From Phytohabitans maris (GTDB taxonomy: Bacteria > Actinomycetota > Actinomycetes > Mycobacteriales > Micromonosporaceae): a stretch of 64,000 bases of DNA. Made by a program: the position numbers and the translations under genes. A model generated the notes under the pieces. That model did not search any database. It was not told where the DNA came from and was given only the letters and a program-made list of their open reading frames with translations. The stretch is taken from the NCBI RefSeq assembly GCF_031085175.1, contig NZ_JAVHUY010000003.1:1-64000 (forward strand), in the 5' to 3' direction. This document shows, piece by piece, positions 42,568 through 51,251 of the stretch; positions within the stretch are counted from its first letter, which is position 1; each line of letters begins with the position of its first letter.

Positions 42568-43489
42568 CGTCGGCTCCGACCGGCTGCTCGGCCGGCTGGG
42601 CCGGGGTGCGGGGGCGCAGGGCGGTGTTCAGCCGCTCCCGGACCAGCCGCGCCGCCGTCCGTACGCCGTGCGCGCCGGCGGCCCGGCCCGCGACGCCGAC
42701 CAGCCGGGGCGCCTCCCGGTACAGGTAGGAGAGGGCGGCGGCCGGGCCGCGCCGGTCCAGCCAGATCATCCGCGCCAGCGCGTCGCCGTCCACTGTGGAG
42801 ATGCCCAGCGCGGCCAGGTTCTCCCGCATGATCCGCAGCGTCACGGCCCGCTGCTCGACCTGCCGGGTCGCGCTGACCTGGACCTCGCCGACCCGGTACC
42901 GCAGGCCGACGTACGGCAGGTTGGCCAGGTCGCCGTGCCGGCTCAGCTCGGTGAAGAGCCGGTAGTCCTCCGCGTACGCGTACTCGGGGCGGTAGCCGAT
43001 CCCGGCCGCGCGCAGCGTGCCGAGCCGGATGATGGCGGAGCTGTGCGCGACGCAGGTGCCGAACAACAGCCGGGCCCGGCACGCCGCCGGCGTACGCGGC
43101 ATCCGCACCCGGCCGGACATCGAGCCGAAGAGCTCGTAGTCCGTGCCGCAGGCCACCACGCGCGGGTGCCGGTCGAGGTACGCGACCTGGCGGGCCAGCC
43201 GGTCCGGGCTCATGATGTCGTCCGCGTCCATCCGGGCCAGCAGCTCGCCCCGGGCCGCGCCGATACCGGCGTTCAGGGCGGCGACGATCCCGCCGCGCGG
43301 CCGGGGCAGCACCCGCAGCCGCGGGTCGGTGATGGCGGCGACCACCGCCTCGGTACGGTCGGTGGAGCCGTCGTCCACCACCAGCAGCTCCAGGTCCTGG
43401 TACGTCTGGCGCAGCACGCTGCCGATCGCGGCCGCGATGTGGTCGGCCGCGTTGTACACCGGCATCAGGACGCTCACCCGCGGCGTCAT
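42557..43489 (-). CDS. GT2-family glycosyltransferase
   Basis: 310 aa: VSVLMPVYNAADHIAAAIGSVLRQTY, LLVVDDGSTDRTE, ALNAGIGAARGELLARMDADDIMSPDRL (DADD metal site), and AEDYRLFTELSRHG, all standard for GT-A family 2. No transmembrane helix, so it acts at the inner face of the membrane. ATG 43489 overlaps the flippase stop (ATGA). Confidence 0.88.
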   Translation of the reverse strand: MTPRVSVLMPVYNAADHIAAAIGSVLRQTYQDLELLVVDDGSTDRTEAVVAAITDPRLRVLPRPRGGIVAALNAGIGAARGELLARMDADDIMSPDRLARQVAYLDRHPRVVACGTDYELFGSMSGRVRMPRTPAACRARLLFGTCVAHSSAIIRLGTLRAAGIGYRPEYAYAEDYRLFTELSRHGDLANLPYVGLRYRVGEVQVSATRQVEQRAVTLRIMRENLAALGISTVDGDALARMIWLDRRGPAAALSYLYREAPRLVGVAGRAAGAHGVRTAARLVRERLNTALRPRTPAQPAEQPVGADDAR

Positions 43490-44775
43490 CTCCCCACCTC
43501 CATCTGCTCGGTCGCCGGCGCGGTCGTCCGGCGGTACTCGCGGATCAGCGGCACCGCCACGGTCGCCGCGCCCACCGCCTGCGCGGCCAGGCCGGCCAGG
43601 CCGACGCCGGCGAGCCCCACGACCGACACCAGGCCGGTGGCGCCGCCGACGGTGACCGCCACGACGGCCGCCTGGACGAGCAGCAGCAGCCGCAGCCGCC
43701 GCCGCACCTGGGCCAGCGCGGCGTAGGTGGCGGTGAGCGTGGCGAAGACCGTCTCCCCCGCGAGCAGCAGCACCAGGGGCGCGCCGGCGGCGAGGTAGTC
43801 GTGGCCGACCAGCCACAGCAGCAGCGGGCCGCCGGCGGCGAGGCCGACCGCGCAGAGCGCGCCGACCACCGCCATCAGCACCGCCATCCGCCGGGTGAGC
43901 GCGGCGCGCGGGGCGCCCGGCGCGGAGGCCTCGGTGACGTAGGACGCGATGACGTTGCTGCGCAGCATGCTGGCCGCCACGCCGAGCGCGGCGACGAGGT
44001 TGTAGTAGGCCGACGACTCCGGACCGAGCCGGGCCAGCACCACCAGCGGCAGGCAGAGCGGGGTCACCGTCATCACCAGGAACATGGCGAACGACGCGCC
44101 CTGGAACGCCCAGATCTGCCGCACCGGCGGGAGCGCGGGCGCGACGTCCCGGCTGGCCGCGAGGCCGGCGCGGAGCAGCCAGGCCACCACCGCCGCGGAG
44201 ACCGCCGCGGTGAGCACGAACCAGGATCCGGCCAGGGCCAGGTCGGTCGCCGTGTACGCCAGCAGCGGCAGCGGCAGGATCTTCAGCACCGACAGCGACG
44301 TGTTCTTCAACGCCACCAGGCGGGCCCGGCGCAGCCCGGTCAGGATCGGGTCGAGCAGGGCGTACACGGTGAGCACCAGCACCAGCGCCGGGAAGAGCAG
44401 CCGCTCCGGCGCGCGGTCGAGCAGCTCGCCGCGGCCGACCCCGAGCAGCACGAAGCCGGCGCCGAGGACGACCGCGACCGTACCGCTGAGCAGGAAGCCG
44501 CCCACGACGAGCGCGCGGGTGTGGCTGCCCGCGGCCGGCAGGAAGCGCTGGTAGCTGCCGCCCAGGGAGAGGCAGGCCAGCGAGCTGAGCACGGTGGCGG
44601 TGGAGATGACCGCCGAGGCGCGGCCGACCTCCGCGGTCGGGTAGAGCCGGCCGGCCACCACCCAGTAGCAGATGCCGAGCACGCCGGTGGCCACGGAGGA
44701 CGCCATCAGCGTGACCGCGCTGGCCGCCATGCCGGGACCGGGCGGGCGCCGGGTCGCCAGGGGTACCGCCGCCAT
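43486..44775 (-). CDS. Wzx-like polysaccharide flippase (MOP superfamily)
   Basis: 429 aa with about twelve hydrophobic helices. N-terminal VTLMASSVATGVLGICYWVVAGRLYPTAEVGRASAVIS is typical of oligosaccharide flippases, with LSLGGSYQRFLP and the paired six-helix organisation. It would move a lipid-linked glycan across the membrane. Two bases downstream of the GT2 gene at 44778. The start is ATG 44775; a long open frame upstream is a shadow of that gene. Confidence 0.85.
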   Translation of the reverse strand: MAAVPLATRRPPGPGMAASAVTLMASSVATGVLGICYWVVAGRLYPTAEVGRASAVISTATVLSSLACLSLGGSYQRFLPAAGSHTRALVVGGFLLSGTVAVVLGAGFVLLGVGRGELLDRAPERLLFPALVLVLTVYALLDPILTGLRRARLVALKNTSLSVLKILPLPLLAYTATDLALAGSWFVLTAAVSAAVVAWLLRAGLAASRDVAPALPPVRQIWAFQGASFAMFLVMTVTPLCLPLVVLARLGPESSAYYNLVAALGVAASMLRSNVIASYVTEASAPGAPRAALTRRMAVLMAVVGALCAVGLAAGGPLLLWLVGHDYLAAGAPLVLLLAGETVFATLTATYAALAQVRRRLRLLLLVQAAVVAVTVGGATGLVSVVGLAGVGLAGLAAQAVGAATVAVPLIREYRRTTAPATEQMEVGR

Positions 44776-44777
44776 CG

Positions 44778-45587
44778 TCAACCGGCGAGCTGGTAGGAGC
44801 GGTCGCCCTGCCCCGCCGCGGACCGGCGCCAGCGCCACTCGGCGAGGATCGTGCGCAGCACCCGCACGCCGTCCCGTACCGCGTGCAGGTTGCTGACCCC
44901 GTGGATCCGCCGCCGCTCGTGGCTGGGCACCTCGCGCACGGCCAGGCGGGCGGCGGCGACCCGGCAGTTGAGGACCGTCTCGATCTCGAAGCCGTCGCCC
45001 CAGACCGCGGTGCCCGGCGGGTCCGGCTCGGGCAGGCGCAGGTGTGGCAGGACGTCGGCCCAGAACGCGTTGTAGCCGTAGCAGAGGTCGCTGTAGCGGG
45101 TCCGGAACAGCAGGTTGGTCAGGAACGTCAGCCCGCGGTTGCCGAGGTCGCGCAGGCGGGTCAGGTCGTCGCTGCCGCCGCCCGGGCGGGTACGGCTGCC
45201 CTTGGCGAAGTCGGCGCCGTCGCGCAGCGCCGCCACGAACCGGGGGATCTCGGTGGGATCGGCGCTGCCGTCCGCGTCGAACATGACGATCACGTCGCCG
45301 GTCGCGGCGGCGAAGCCGCAGACGAGCGCGTTGCCCTTGCCGTACCGGGTCTGGCAGATCAGCCGGGCCGTGGGCAGCACCCGGCGGACGGTGCGGTGCG
45401 TGTCGTCCGGCGAGTACCCGTCGACGACGATCACCTCGTGCACCGGCGGCAGCGACGGCAGCACCTGGGCGAGGTTGCGCGCCTCGTTTAGGGCCGGGAT
45501 CACGACCGTGACCCGGGGTTCGCGCGTGCGGTGGCGGCTGGACCCCACAGACGACTCCGTTCCTACGACCGGTCCCCGGACGGTCAT
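44778..45587 (-). CDS. GT2 glycosyltransferase, dolichyl/undecaprenyl-phosphate type
   Basis: 269 aa: VTVVIPALNEARNLAQVLPSLP, EVIVVDGYSPDDTH, GKGNALVCGFAAATGDVIVMFDADGSADPTEI (DxD), GSRTRPGGGSDDLTRLRDLGNRGLTFLTNLLFRTRYSDLCYGYNAFW. This pattern is that of DPM1-like synthases making polyprenyl-phosphate sugars, though no membrane helices follow. ATG 45587 lies 13 bases from the iron box with no Shine-Dalgarno, so the message may be leaderless. First gene of the glycan operon. Confidence 0.86.
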   Translation of the reverse strand: MTVRGPVVGTESSVGSSRHRTREPRVTVVIPALNEARNLAQVLPSLPPVHEVIVVDGYSPDDTHRTVRRVLPTARLICQTRYGKGNALVCGFAAATGDVIVMFDADGSADPTEIPRFVAALRDGADFAKGSRTRPGGGSDDLTRLRDLGNRGLTFLTNLLFRTRYSDLCYGYNAFWADVLPHLRLPEPDPPGTAVWGDGFEIETVLNCRVAAARLAVREVPSHERRRIHGVSNLHAVRDGVRVLRTILAEWRWRRSAAGQGDRSYQLAG

Positions 45588-45599
45588 CAGACATCTGAT

Positions 45600-45618
45600 A
45601 AAGGTAAGGCTGACCTTA
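45600..45618. promoter_or_regulatory. Iron box of the envelope-glycan operon
   Basis: AAAGGTAAGGCTGACCTTA matches the IdeR/DtxR consensus at about 14 of 19 positions, with good dyad symmetry (AAGGT...ACCTT). It sits immediately upstream of the glycosyltransferase ATG at 45587, where bound repressor would cover the -10. The flank CATCTGAT is shared with the other boxes. Confidence 0.75.
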
Positions 45619-45660
45619 GTAGATGCCCCGTGGGCAGGGCAATGATCGACAGGAGAGAGA

Positions 45661-45927
45661 TCAACCACCCGATCGGTACAGGCGGGCCACGACGTCCAGG
45701 TCGGGACGGAGTCCCCGGGCGGTGCCGGGCGCCGGGCGGGCGCCGGCGGCGAGCCGCTCGGCGAGGAGCGCGAGCACCCGCCCGACGTCCGCCGACACGT
45801 CCAGGGCCGTCGAGTCCACTGTGCACTCCGGTACGCCGAGGACGGAGACCCGCCGGATCCAGCCACCGGGTGCGGGCAGCGAGACGATCTCGATCGTGTG
45901 CCCGGCCGGCCGGGCGTCCACCGTCAC
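45661..45927 (-). CDS. Small 88-aa protein following the Rieske oxygenase
   Basis: GTG 45927 overlaps the Rieske stop (GTGA). A compact alpha/beta-looking protein (HTIEIVSLPAPGGWIRRVSVLG, then a helix DVGRVLALLAERLAAG); no Cys cluster, no transmembrane helix, so it is not a ferredoxin. No family recognised. Its strict coupling suggests an accessory or substrate-handling partner of the oxygenase. Confidence 0.65.
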   Translation of the reverse strand: MTVDARPAGHTIEIVSLPAPGGWIRRVSVLGVPECTVDSTALDVSADVGRVLALLAERLAAGARPAPGTARGLRPDLDVVARLYRSGG

Positions 45928-47276
45928 TCCCCCGCCGGGGGCGCGGCCCGCCCGGCCGACTCCGCCTCGGCCCGGCCGCGCACCTCGTGCCAGCCGGTCT
46001 CCTCCGGGACGAGCATCGACGGGTACGGGCGCGCCTGCGCCTGGTCCTCGGAAAGCACGCCGGGCGGCCGGATCGTGGCGTCCTTGTCCAGCGCCGCCGC
46101 GGCCGCCAGCAGCACCCGCCGGGTGGCGACCACACCCGCGTCGGCCGAGCCGAGCCGCTCGCTGCCGCGGTCCATCCGCGACCCGAGCTCGGCGACCGTG
46201 CCGGGCATGTGCGGCCCCATGTTCTCCTGCACCGCGGCGTCCTGCATGCCGACGTTGGAGATGCCGGTCATCGACGCGCTCGCCTGCAGGTCCCGGTTGA
46301 TCAGGTAGTCGTTGCCGCGGTTCATGGTCGGCGTGAGCGTGCCCGGCACCAGCGGGGCGTGCAGGCCGCCGCCGGCCCGCCAGCGCGCCACCTCCTGCGC
46401 GTCGAGCGGGCGGTCGTCGCGGAAGCTGAACGTCCACGTGTACGTGCGGTGCTCGTCCACCGGCACCCAGGCGTGCCCGGAGCCCGGCGCGCCCGGCTCC
46501 TTGCTCAGCACCACGTACCAGGGGAGGACGACCTGGGTGAAGCGCCAGTACGCCTGCCCGCCCGCCATCCGCCGCCGCGCGCCGATGGTCAGCCCGAAGT
46601 CGGTCTGCTCGACGTAGAACCGCGGCGCCTTGTCCACCGCGATGCCACCGCGTACCCGCTTGAACTCGTCGCCGGCGTCCCAGAGCCCGATGTCGCTGTG
46701 CAGGATGCCGACATGGCTGGCGTCCACGGCCCCCTCGAACGCCTGGATCGAGTTGCAGAGCTGGAGCCGCACCGACGCGTACACGTGGTCGTCCGGCAGG
46801 ACCGTCCAGGGCAGCCGCGGCGGGTCCGGCCGCAGCTCCGGCTCCCCCAGGTACGCCCAGACGACCCCGGCGAGCTCGACGCAGGGGTACGCGGCGCGGG
46901 CCCGCACCCGGTCGCGGAACGTCGAGTCCTCCGGCTCGTTCGGCATGTCCACACAGGACCCGTCGACGGCGAACTTCCACCCGTGGTACACGCAGCGCAG
47001 CCCCGGCCCGGTCGGCGAGTCGGCGCGCTCGTTGCGTCCGAAGTAGAGGGAGGCGCCGCGGTGCGGGCACCACTCGGAGAGCAGCCCGAGCCGCCCGTCG
47101 CCGGCCCGGAAGAGCACCAGGTCCTCGCCGAGCAGCCGGAGCCGGATCGGCGGGCCGCCGGAGAGCGGCACGTCCTCCGAGCGCGCGACCGGGATCCAGT
47201 GCCGCCGGTACATGGCGCCCATCGGGGTGTCCCGGGCGGAGGCGGTCAGCATCTCGTTCTTCTCGGCGCTGAGCAT
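45924..47276 (-). CDS. Rieske non-haem iron oxygenase, phthalate-dioxygenase-like
   Basis: 450 aa. Rieske [2Fe-2S] ligands in WCPHRG (about 70) and RCVYHGW (about 95), with a longer than usual spacing of 22 between His and Cys; mononuclear iron site D-x2-H-x4-H in GAVDASHVGILHSD (about 185). Long C-terminal region as in phthalate 4,5-dioxygenase-type oxygenases. No reductase or ferredoxin gene is adjacent, so electrons must come from elsewhere. In an iron-boxed operon after ABC transporter and dehydrogenase genes: probably hydroxylates or O-demethylates an imported aromatic compound. Confidence 0.88.
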   Translation of the reverse strand: MLSAEKNEMLTASARDTPMGAMYRRHWIPVARSEDVPLSGGPPIRLRLLGEDLVLFRAGDGRLGLLSEWCPHRGASLYFGRNERADSPTGPGLRCVYHGWKFAVDGSCVDMPNEPEDSTFRDRVRARAAYPCVELAGVVWAYLGEPELRPDPPRLPWTVLPDDHVYASVRLQLCNSIQAFEGAVDASHVGILHSDIGLWDAGDEFKRVRGGIAVDKAPRFYVEQTDFGLTIGARRRMAGGQAYWRFTQVVLPWYVVLSKEPGAPGSGHAWVPVDEHRTYTWTFSFRDDRPLDAQEVARWRAGGGLHAPLVPGTLTPTMNRGNDYLINRDLQASASMTGISNVGMQDAAVQENMGPHMPGTVAELGSRMDRGSERLGSADAGVVATRRVLLAAAAALDKDATIRPPGVLSEDQAQARPYPSMLVPEETGWHEVRGRAEAESAGRAAPPAGE

Positions 47277-47279
47277 CGG

Positions 47280-48374
47280 CTACCCCCGCACGCTGACGTG
47301 GATGAGGTCGGCCCGGCCGGCGGCGGAGCCGAGCGCGGCGAGCACGTCGTGTACGCCGGCGAGGTCGACGATCCCGCTGCACAGCGGCGCGAACCGGGCG
47401 GCCTCCTCGGCGGCGAGGTCGATCGCGGCCGGGATCGCCGCACCGTCCCGCCCGCGGACGGTGGTGACGGTCAGCCGCTTGCGGGCCAGGCCCGGCAGGT
47501 CGAGGCCGGTGCGGCCGGCCGGCCACTGCGCGAGCGCGAGCGTCCCGCCGAAGCCGAGCAGGTCGGCGGCGAGGTCGATGGTCTCGGCGGCACCGGACGC
47601 GGTGTCCACGACCGCCGCCGCCATCCGCCCGCCGGTGGCGTCGGCAACCGCCCGCCGAAGCTCGCCCGGGTCGGTGGTGGCGTGGTGGGCGCCGAGACGC
47701 TCGGCGAGCGCGAGCCGGGCCTCGTCGCCGGCCCGGCCGAGGACCGCGACGTGGGCGGCGCCGGCCGCGCGGGCGGCGACCACACAGGACAGTCCCATCT
47801 GGCCCGGGCCGACGACGACCACGCAGTCCCCCGGGCCGGCGCCGGCCGCGCGCACCCAGGTGATGCCGTTGGCGAGCGGGAAGACCAGCGTGGCGAGCTG
47901 GGTCGGCAGGTCCGGCGGGAGCCGGTGGGTCATGGCCCGCTCGGCGAGGTAGAGGTACTGGCTGTAGCCGCCCCACAGGCCCGGCCCGACGCTGACCGGC
48001 GTGGAGCCGACCCGGAGCGTGTCGCCGGTCGGGGCGGAGGCCGGGCAGAGCCGGGGCTCGCCGGCGCGGCAGGGCACGCAGGTCCCGCAGGGCAGGTACT
48101 CCTCGACCAGCACCCGGTCGCCGGGGGCGAGGCCGAGCGCCGCCGCGGCCGGCTCGGAGATCGCCTCGACCGTGCCGACCACGTGGTGGCCGAGGATGAC
48201 CGGCTCCGGGCTGGGCAGGGCGCCGGAGGCGTACCAGGACACGTCGGCGCCGCAGACCCCGGACGCCTCGACCCGCAGCAGGCCGCCGGCCCGGCGTACG
48301 TCGGGCAGCGGCAGCCGGCGAAGCTCCATCGTGGAGGGTGCGACCTTGACGGCGGCGAGGCACTCCGCGTTCAC
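47280..48374 (-). CDS. Zinc-dependent medium-chain alcohol dehydrogenase
   Basis: 364-aa MDR enzyme. Catalytic zinc Cys in ASGVCGADVSWY, GHHVVGTVEAI, structural zinc cluster CGTCVPCRAGEPRLC, and NAD fold VVVVGPGQMGLSCVVAA. Oxidises an alcohol or diol. GTG 48374 overlaps the ABC ATPase stop; it ends 3 bases before the Rieske start. Together they suggest a two-step oxidation pathway for a transported compound. Confidence 0.86.
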   Translation of the reverse strand: MNAECLAAVKVAPSTMELRRLPLPDVRRAGGLLRVEASGVCGADVSWYASGALPSPEPVILGHHVVGTVEAISEPAAAALGLAPGDRVLVEEYLPCGTCVPCRAGEPRLCPASAPTGDTLRVGSTPVSVGPGLWGGYSQYLYLAERAMTHRLPPDLPTQLATLVFPLANGITWVRAAGAGPGDCVVVVGPGQMGLSCVVAARAAGAAHVAVLGRAGDEARLALAERLGAHHATTDPGELRRAVADATGGRMAAAVVDTASGAAETIDLAADLLGFGGTLALAQWPAGRTGLDLPGLARKRLTVTTVRGRDGAAIPAAIDLAAEEAARFAPLCSGIVDLAGVHDVLAALGSAAGRADLIHVSVRG

Positions 48375-49180
48375 CGCGTCTCCAGGTTCGCTCGCTCGTG
48401 CGGCGCCTTCCGGTCGCGGGCGCCGGCCAATGTGGACCAGACGTGGTCGGCCAGCGCCACGAACCCGGGTGTGCGCCGCAGCGCGGTGTCCCGCGGCCGG
48501 TCGAACGGCACCGGCACGCACTCCCGTACGGTGGCACCCGGCCCGGGTGAGAGGACCACCACCCGGTCGCCGAGAAACACCGCCTCCTCGATGTGGTGGG
48601 TGACGAAGAGCACCGAGGTGCGGCTCGCCGCCCAGATCCGCAGCAGCTCGGCCTGCATCGCGTCCCGGGTCTGCGCGTCCAGGGCGGCGAACGGCTCGTC
48701 CATCAGCAGCACCGCCGGCTCCGGGGCGAGCGCGCGGGCGAGGTTGACCCGCTGCTGCATCCCGCCGGAGAGCTCGTGCGGGTAGCGGCTCGCGGCGTCG
48801 CCGAGCCCGACCAGCTCGACCATCGCCCGGGCCCGGGCGCGCGCCTCCCGCCGCGGCACCCGGCGCAGCTCCAGGCCGTACGCGACGTTGCCGAGCACGG
48901 TGCGCCAGGGCAGCAGCGAGGCGTGCTGGAAGACCACCGCGCGTTCCGGCCCCGGGCCGCGGATCGGCGTACCGCCGAAGCTGACCGTGCCGGCGGCGGC
49001 CGGTACCAGGCCGGCGACGGCGTGCAGCAGCGACGTCTTGCCGCACCCGCTCGGCCCGACGACGCTGACGAACTCCCCCGGCGCCACGGTCAACGAGACC
49101 CCGCCGACGGCCCGGTACGCCGGTCCGCGGTCCCGGGCCGGGTAGTCGATGGTGAGGTGGTCGAGGCGCAGCTCAGGCAT
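48371..49180 (-). CDS. ABC transporter ATPase, SsuB/TauB type
   Basis: 269 aa: GPSGCGKTSLL, VFQHASLLPWRTVLGNV, LSGGMQQRVNLARAL, LLMDEPFAALDAQTRD, VTHHIEEAVFLGDRVVVLS. The MDEPFAALD/THDIxEA pattern is typical of nitrate/sulfonate/taurine importers. ATG 49180 overlaps the permease gene by 8 bases. Works with the 49173 permease and 50074 lipoprotein. Confidence 0.9.
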   Translation of the reverse strand: MPELRLDHLTIDYPARDRGPAYRAVGGVSLTVAPGEFVSVVGPSGCGKTSLLHAVAGLVPAAAGTVSFGGTPIRGPGPERAVVFQHASLLPWRTVLGNVAYGLELRRVPRREARARARAMVELVGLGDAASRYPHELSGGMQQRVNLARALAPEPAVLLMDEPFAALDAQTRDAMQAELLRIWAASRTSVLFVTHHIEEAVFLGDRVVVLSPGPGATVRECVPVPFDRPRDTALRRTPGFVALADHVWSTLAGARDRKAPHERANLETR

Positions 49181-50033
49181 GGCCGTCCGGCCTCCACCGG
49201 TCGAGCCGGCGCTCCGCCGCCCGCACCGCGGCCGTCATGAGCACGCCGGCGCCGGAGACGACGAAGAGGGCGACGAACATCAGCGGCGTCTGGAACGTGT
49301 TGCCGGCGTACAGGATCGTGTAGCCCAGCCCTTCGCTCGACGCGATCAGCTCGCCCACCACCATCCCGACGAGTCCCACGCCGATCGCCAGCCGGACACC
49401 GGTCACGATGGACGGCACCGCGCCCGGGAGGATGACCGTGCGGAAGATCTGCCGCCGGTTCGCGTCGAACGCCCGGGCGAGGGTCAGCAGCGCGCGGTCG
49501 GCGGTCCGCACGCCGGTCCGGGTGCTCAGGACGATCGGGAAGACGGCGGAGATGAACACCACCGCGACCTTCGACCCCAGCCCGATGCCGAACCAGACCA
49601 CCAGCAGCGGTACCAGCGCGATCCGCGGGCTGGCGTACGCGAAGCTGACCAGCGGCTCAGTCAGCTGGTCCAGCCACCGCCACCACCCGACCGCCAGCCC
49701 GAACCCGAGCCCGACCACGAGCGCCAGCCCGAAGCCGGCCAGGAACTCGGTGCCGCTGACCAGCAGGTCGCGCCGGCCGGTGCCGGTGGTGAAGTAGTCG
49801 CGGCCGGCCACCAGGATCTGGCTCGGCCGGCTGGCGAGCATCTGGTCCACCAGCCCGTACGCGGCGCAGAGCTCCCAGGCGGCCAGCGTGACGGCGACGC
49901 CGAGCGCGCCGAGCCAGAGCCCGCGCCGCCGGATCCGCCCGCCGCGCCGGGAGACCCGCGCCCGGCCGGGTATCGCGCCGGGTTTCAGGCCATTGTGGAC
50001 GGTGTGGCCGTTGACCGCCGGCGGCGCGGTCAC
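49173..50033 (-). CDS. ABC transporter permease, SsuC/TauC type
   Basis: 286 aa (from GTG 50033): about six helices with LASRPSQILVAG and FAYASPRIALVPLLVVWFGIGLGSKVAVVFISAVFPIVLSTRTGVRTAD, hallmark of the SsuC family. A longer form from ATG 50102 would overlap the binding-protein gene by 29 bases and add an Arg/Gly-rich leader; GTG 50033 has a G-rich site upstream and leaves a 40-base gap. The choice is uncertain. Confidence 0.85.
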   Translation of the reverse strand: MTAPPAVNGHTVHNGLKPGAIPGRARVSRRGGRIRRRGLWLGALGVAVTLAAWELCAAYGLVDQMLASRPSQILVAGRDYFTTGTGRRDLLVSGTEFLAGFGLALVVGLGFGLAVGWWRWLDQLTEPLVSFAYASPRIALVPLLVVWFGIGLGSKVAVVFISAVFPIVLSTRTGVRTADRALLTLARAFDANRRQIFRTVILPGAVPSIVTGVRLAIGVGLVGMVVGELIASSEGLGYTILYAGNTFQTPLMFVALFVVSGAGVLMTAAVRAAERRLDRWRPDGHA

Positions 50034-50073
50034 GCCGCCCCCCGGAGCGCTCGCGCTCCGCCGCGCCGCGCGC

Positions 50074-51069
50074 TCATGCCGCCACCCGCGCCGCGAGGGC
50101 ACCCGCCTCGGCGACGAGCGAGGGGTCCAGGAAGTCGGCCAGCGGGACCGAGCGGACCTTCTCGTCCGGGCTCGCCGCCATGATGGTCCGGGCCCAGTCC
50201 TCCGGGTACGGGCTCACCTCCCAGCGCGGTGCGGCCTCCTCGAAGCTGCTGGGCACCAGCGCCGCGTCCAGGTCGGGGTTGGCCTTCAGGAACGAGTCCG
50301 CCAGCCCCTGCGGGTCGTCCCGGGCGGTCCGGGTCGCCTCCGCCATCGCCTTCACGAACGCGAGCACCGCCGGGCGGTTCGCGTCGAGGTACCCCTCGGT
50401 CACCGCGAACACGGCGGGTGCGGTCTTGTCGGCGATGTCCGCGACCTTGTGCAGCCCCTCCTGGCGCGCCTTGACCGTGGTGGGGGGCGAGAGCAGCACC
50501 GCGTCCACCGTCCCCGCCTTGAGCGCCGCGTACTGCGCGGCCACCGTTTGCAGGTACACGATCTTGACGTCCTTCGCCGGGTCGAGGCCGGCGTCCCGGA
50601 GGGTCTTCGTCAGGGCGCTGGAGAACGACGAGCCGGGCGTCGTCGACGAGATGGTCCTGCCGCGCAGGCCGGGCACGGTCAGCGGCTCGTCCGAGAAGAT
50701 CGCGAACGGCATCCCGCCGGAGGTCATGAAGACCTTGCCACGGCCGGCCGCCCCGACCGCGCGCATGAGCTCGTCGCCGTCGAAGGCCACGTCGACGTCG
50801 CCGGCGAGCAGCGCGGCCTGGGCCGCGGCCGGCGTCACGTACGTCATCTCGACGTCGAGCCCGTGCCGGTCGAAGATCCCCTTCTCCAGCCCGTACAGGA
50901 AGACCGCGCTCGCCATCGACGACTTGGCCGCCCCGTCGGCGAACGCCAGCGACCACCGCCCCGCCGGCCCGGCGCCGCCGGGCGCGTCCCGCCCCGCACA
51001 GCCGCCCACCACCGCCAGCAGGACGATCGCGGCGGCCGCGGCGATCCCGCGCCGGACACAACTTCTCAT
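50074..51069 (-). CDS. SsuA/NMT1-like substrate-binding lipoprotein
   Basis: 331 aa. Signal peptide with lipobox VVGGC near residue 24, then a PBP type II fold: FLYGLEKGIFDRHGLDVEMTYVTPAAAQAALLAGDVDVAFDGDELMRAVGAAGRGKVFMTSG, typical of nitrate/sulfonate/thiamine-precursor and aromatic-acid binders. First gene of the operon, 30 bases from the iron box. Ligand unknown; downstream Rieske and dehydrogenase genes favour an aromatic or heterocyclic compound over a sulfonate. Confidence 0.86.
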   Translation of the reverse strand: MRSCVRRGIAAAAAIVLLAVVGGCAGRDAPGGAGPAGRWSLAFADGAAKSSMASAVFLYGLEKGIFDRHGLDVEMTYVTPAAAQAALLAGDVDVAFDGDELMRAVGAAGRGKVFMTSGGMPFAIFSDEPLTVPGLRGRTISSTTPGSSFSSALTKTLRDAGLDPAKDVKIVYLQTVAAQYAALKAGTVDAVLLSPPTTVKARQEGLHKVADIADKTAPAVFAVTEGYLDANRPAVLAFVKAMAEATRTARDDPQGLADSFLKANPDLDAALVPSSFEEAAPRWEVSPYPEDWARTIMAASPDEKVRSVPLADFLDPSLVAEAGALAARVAA

Positions 51070-51098
51070 CGCCAGGCCCCCTGCCCCACCCGATTTAC

Positions 51099-51117
51099 TT
51101 AGGGCAGGCTAACCATG
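51099..51117. promoter_or_regulatory. Iron box of the SsuABC-Rieske operon
   Basis: TTAGGGCAGGCTAACCATG matches the IdeR/DtxR consensus at about 14 of 19 positions and has the same CATCTGAC flank as the other boxes. Toward the binding-protein gene it is followed by TAAGTAAAT, a possible -10. Confidence 0.8.
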
Positions 51118-51251
51118 GTCAGATGTTTGCGCAATGGGTAAGTGATCTTTAGGCCACGACCGGGACCGGGGCCGGCGGCGCGATGGGTAGGTGGCGTTCG
51201 GCTGGGTACCCGATGGGTTGAGCCCATCCCATCCGCGGAGGTGAGAACACC

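Noticed and set aside
50034-50102. Longer N-terminus of the SsuC-like permease from ATG 50102
   Set aside because: Adds an Arg/Gly-rich stretch unlike family members and overlaps the lipoprotein gene; kept only as a possibility.
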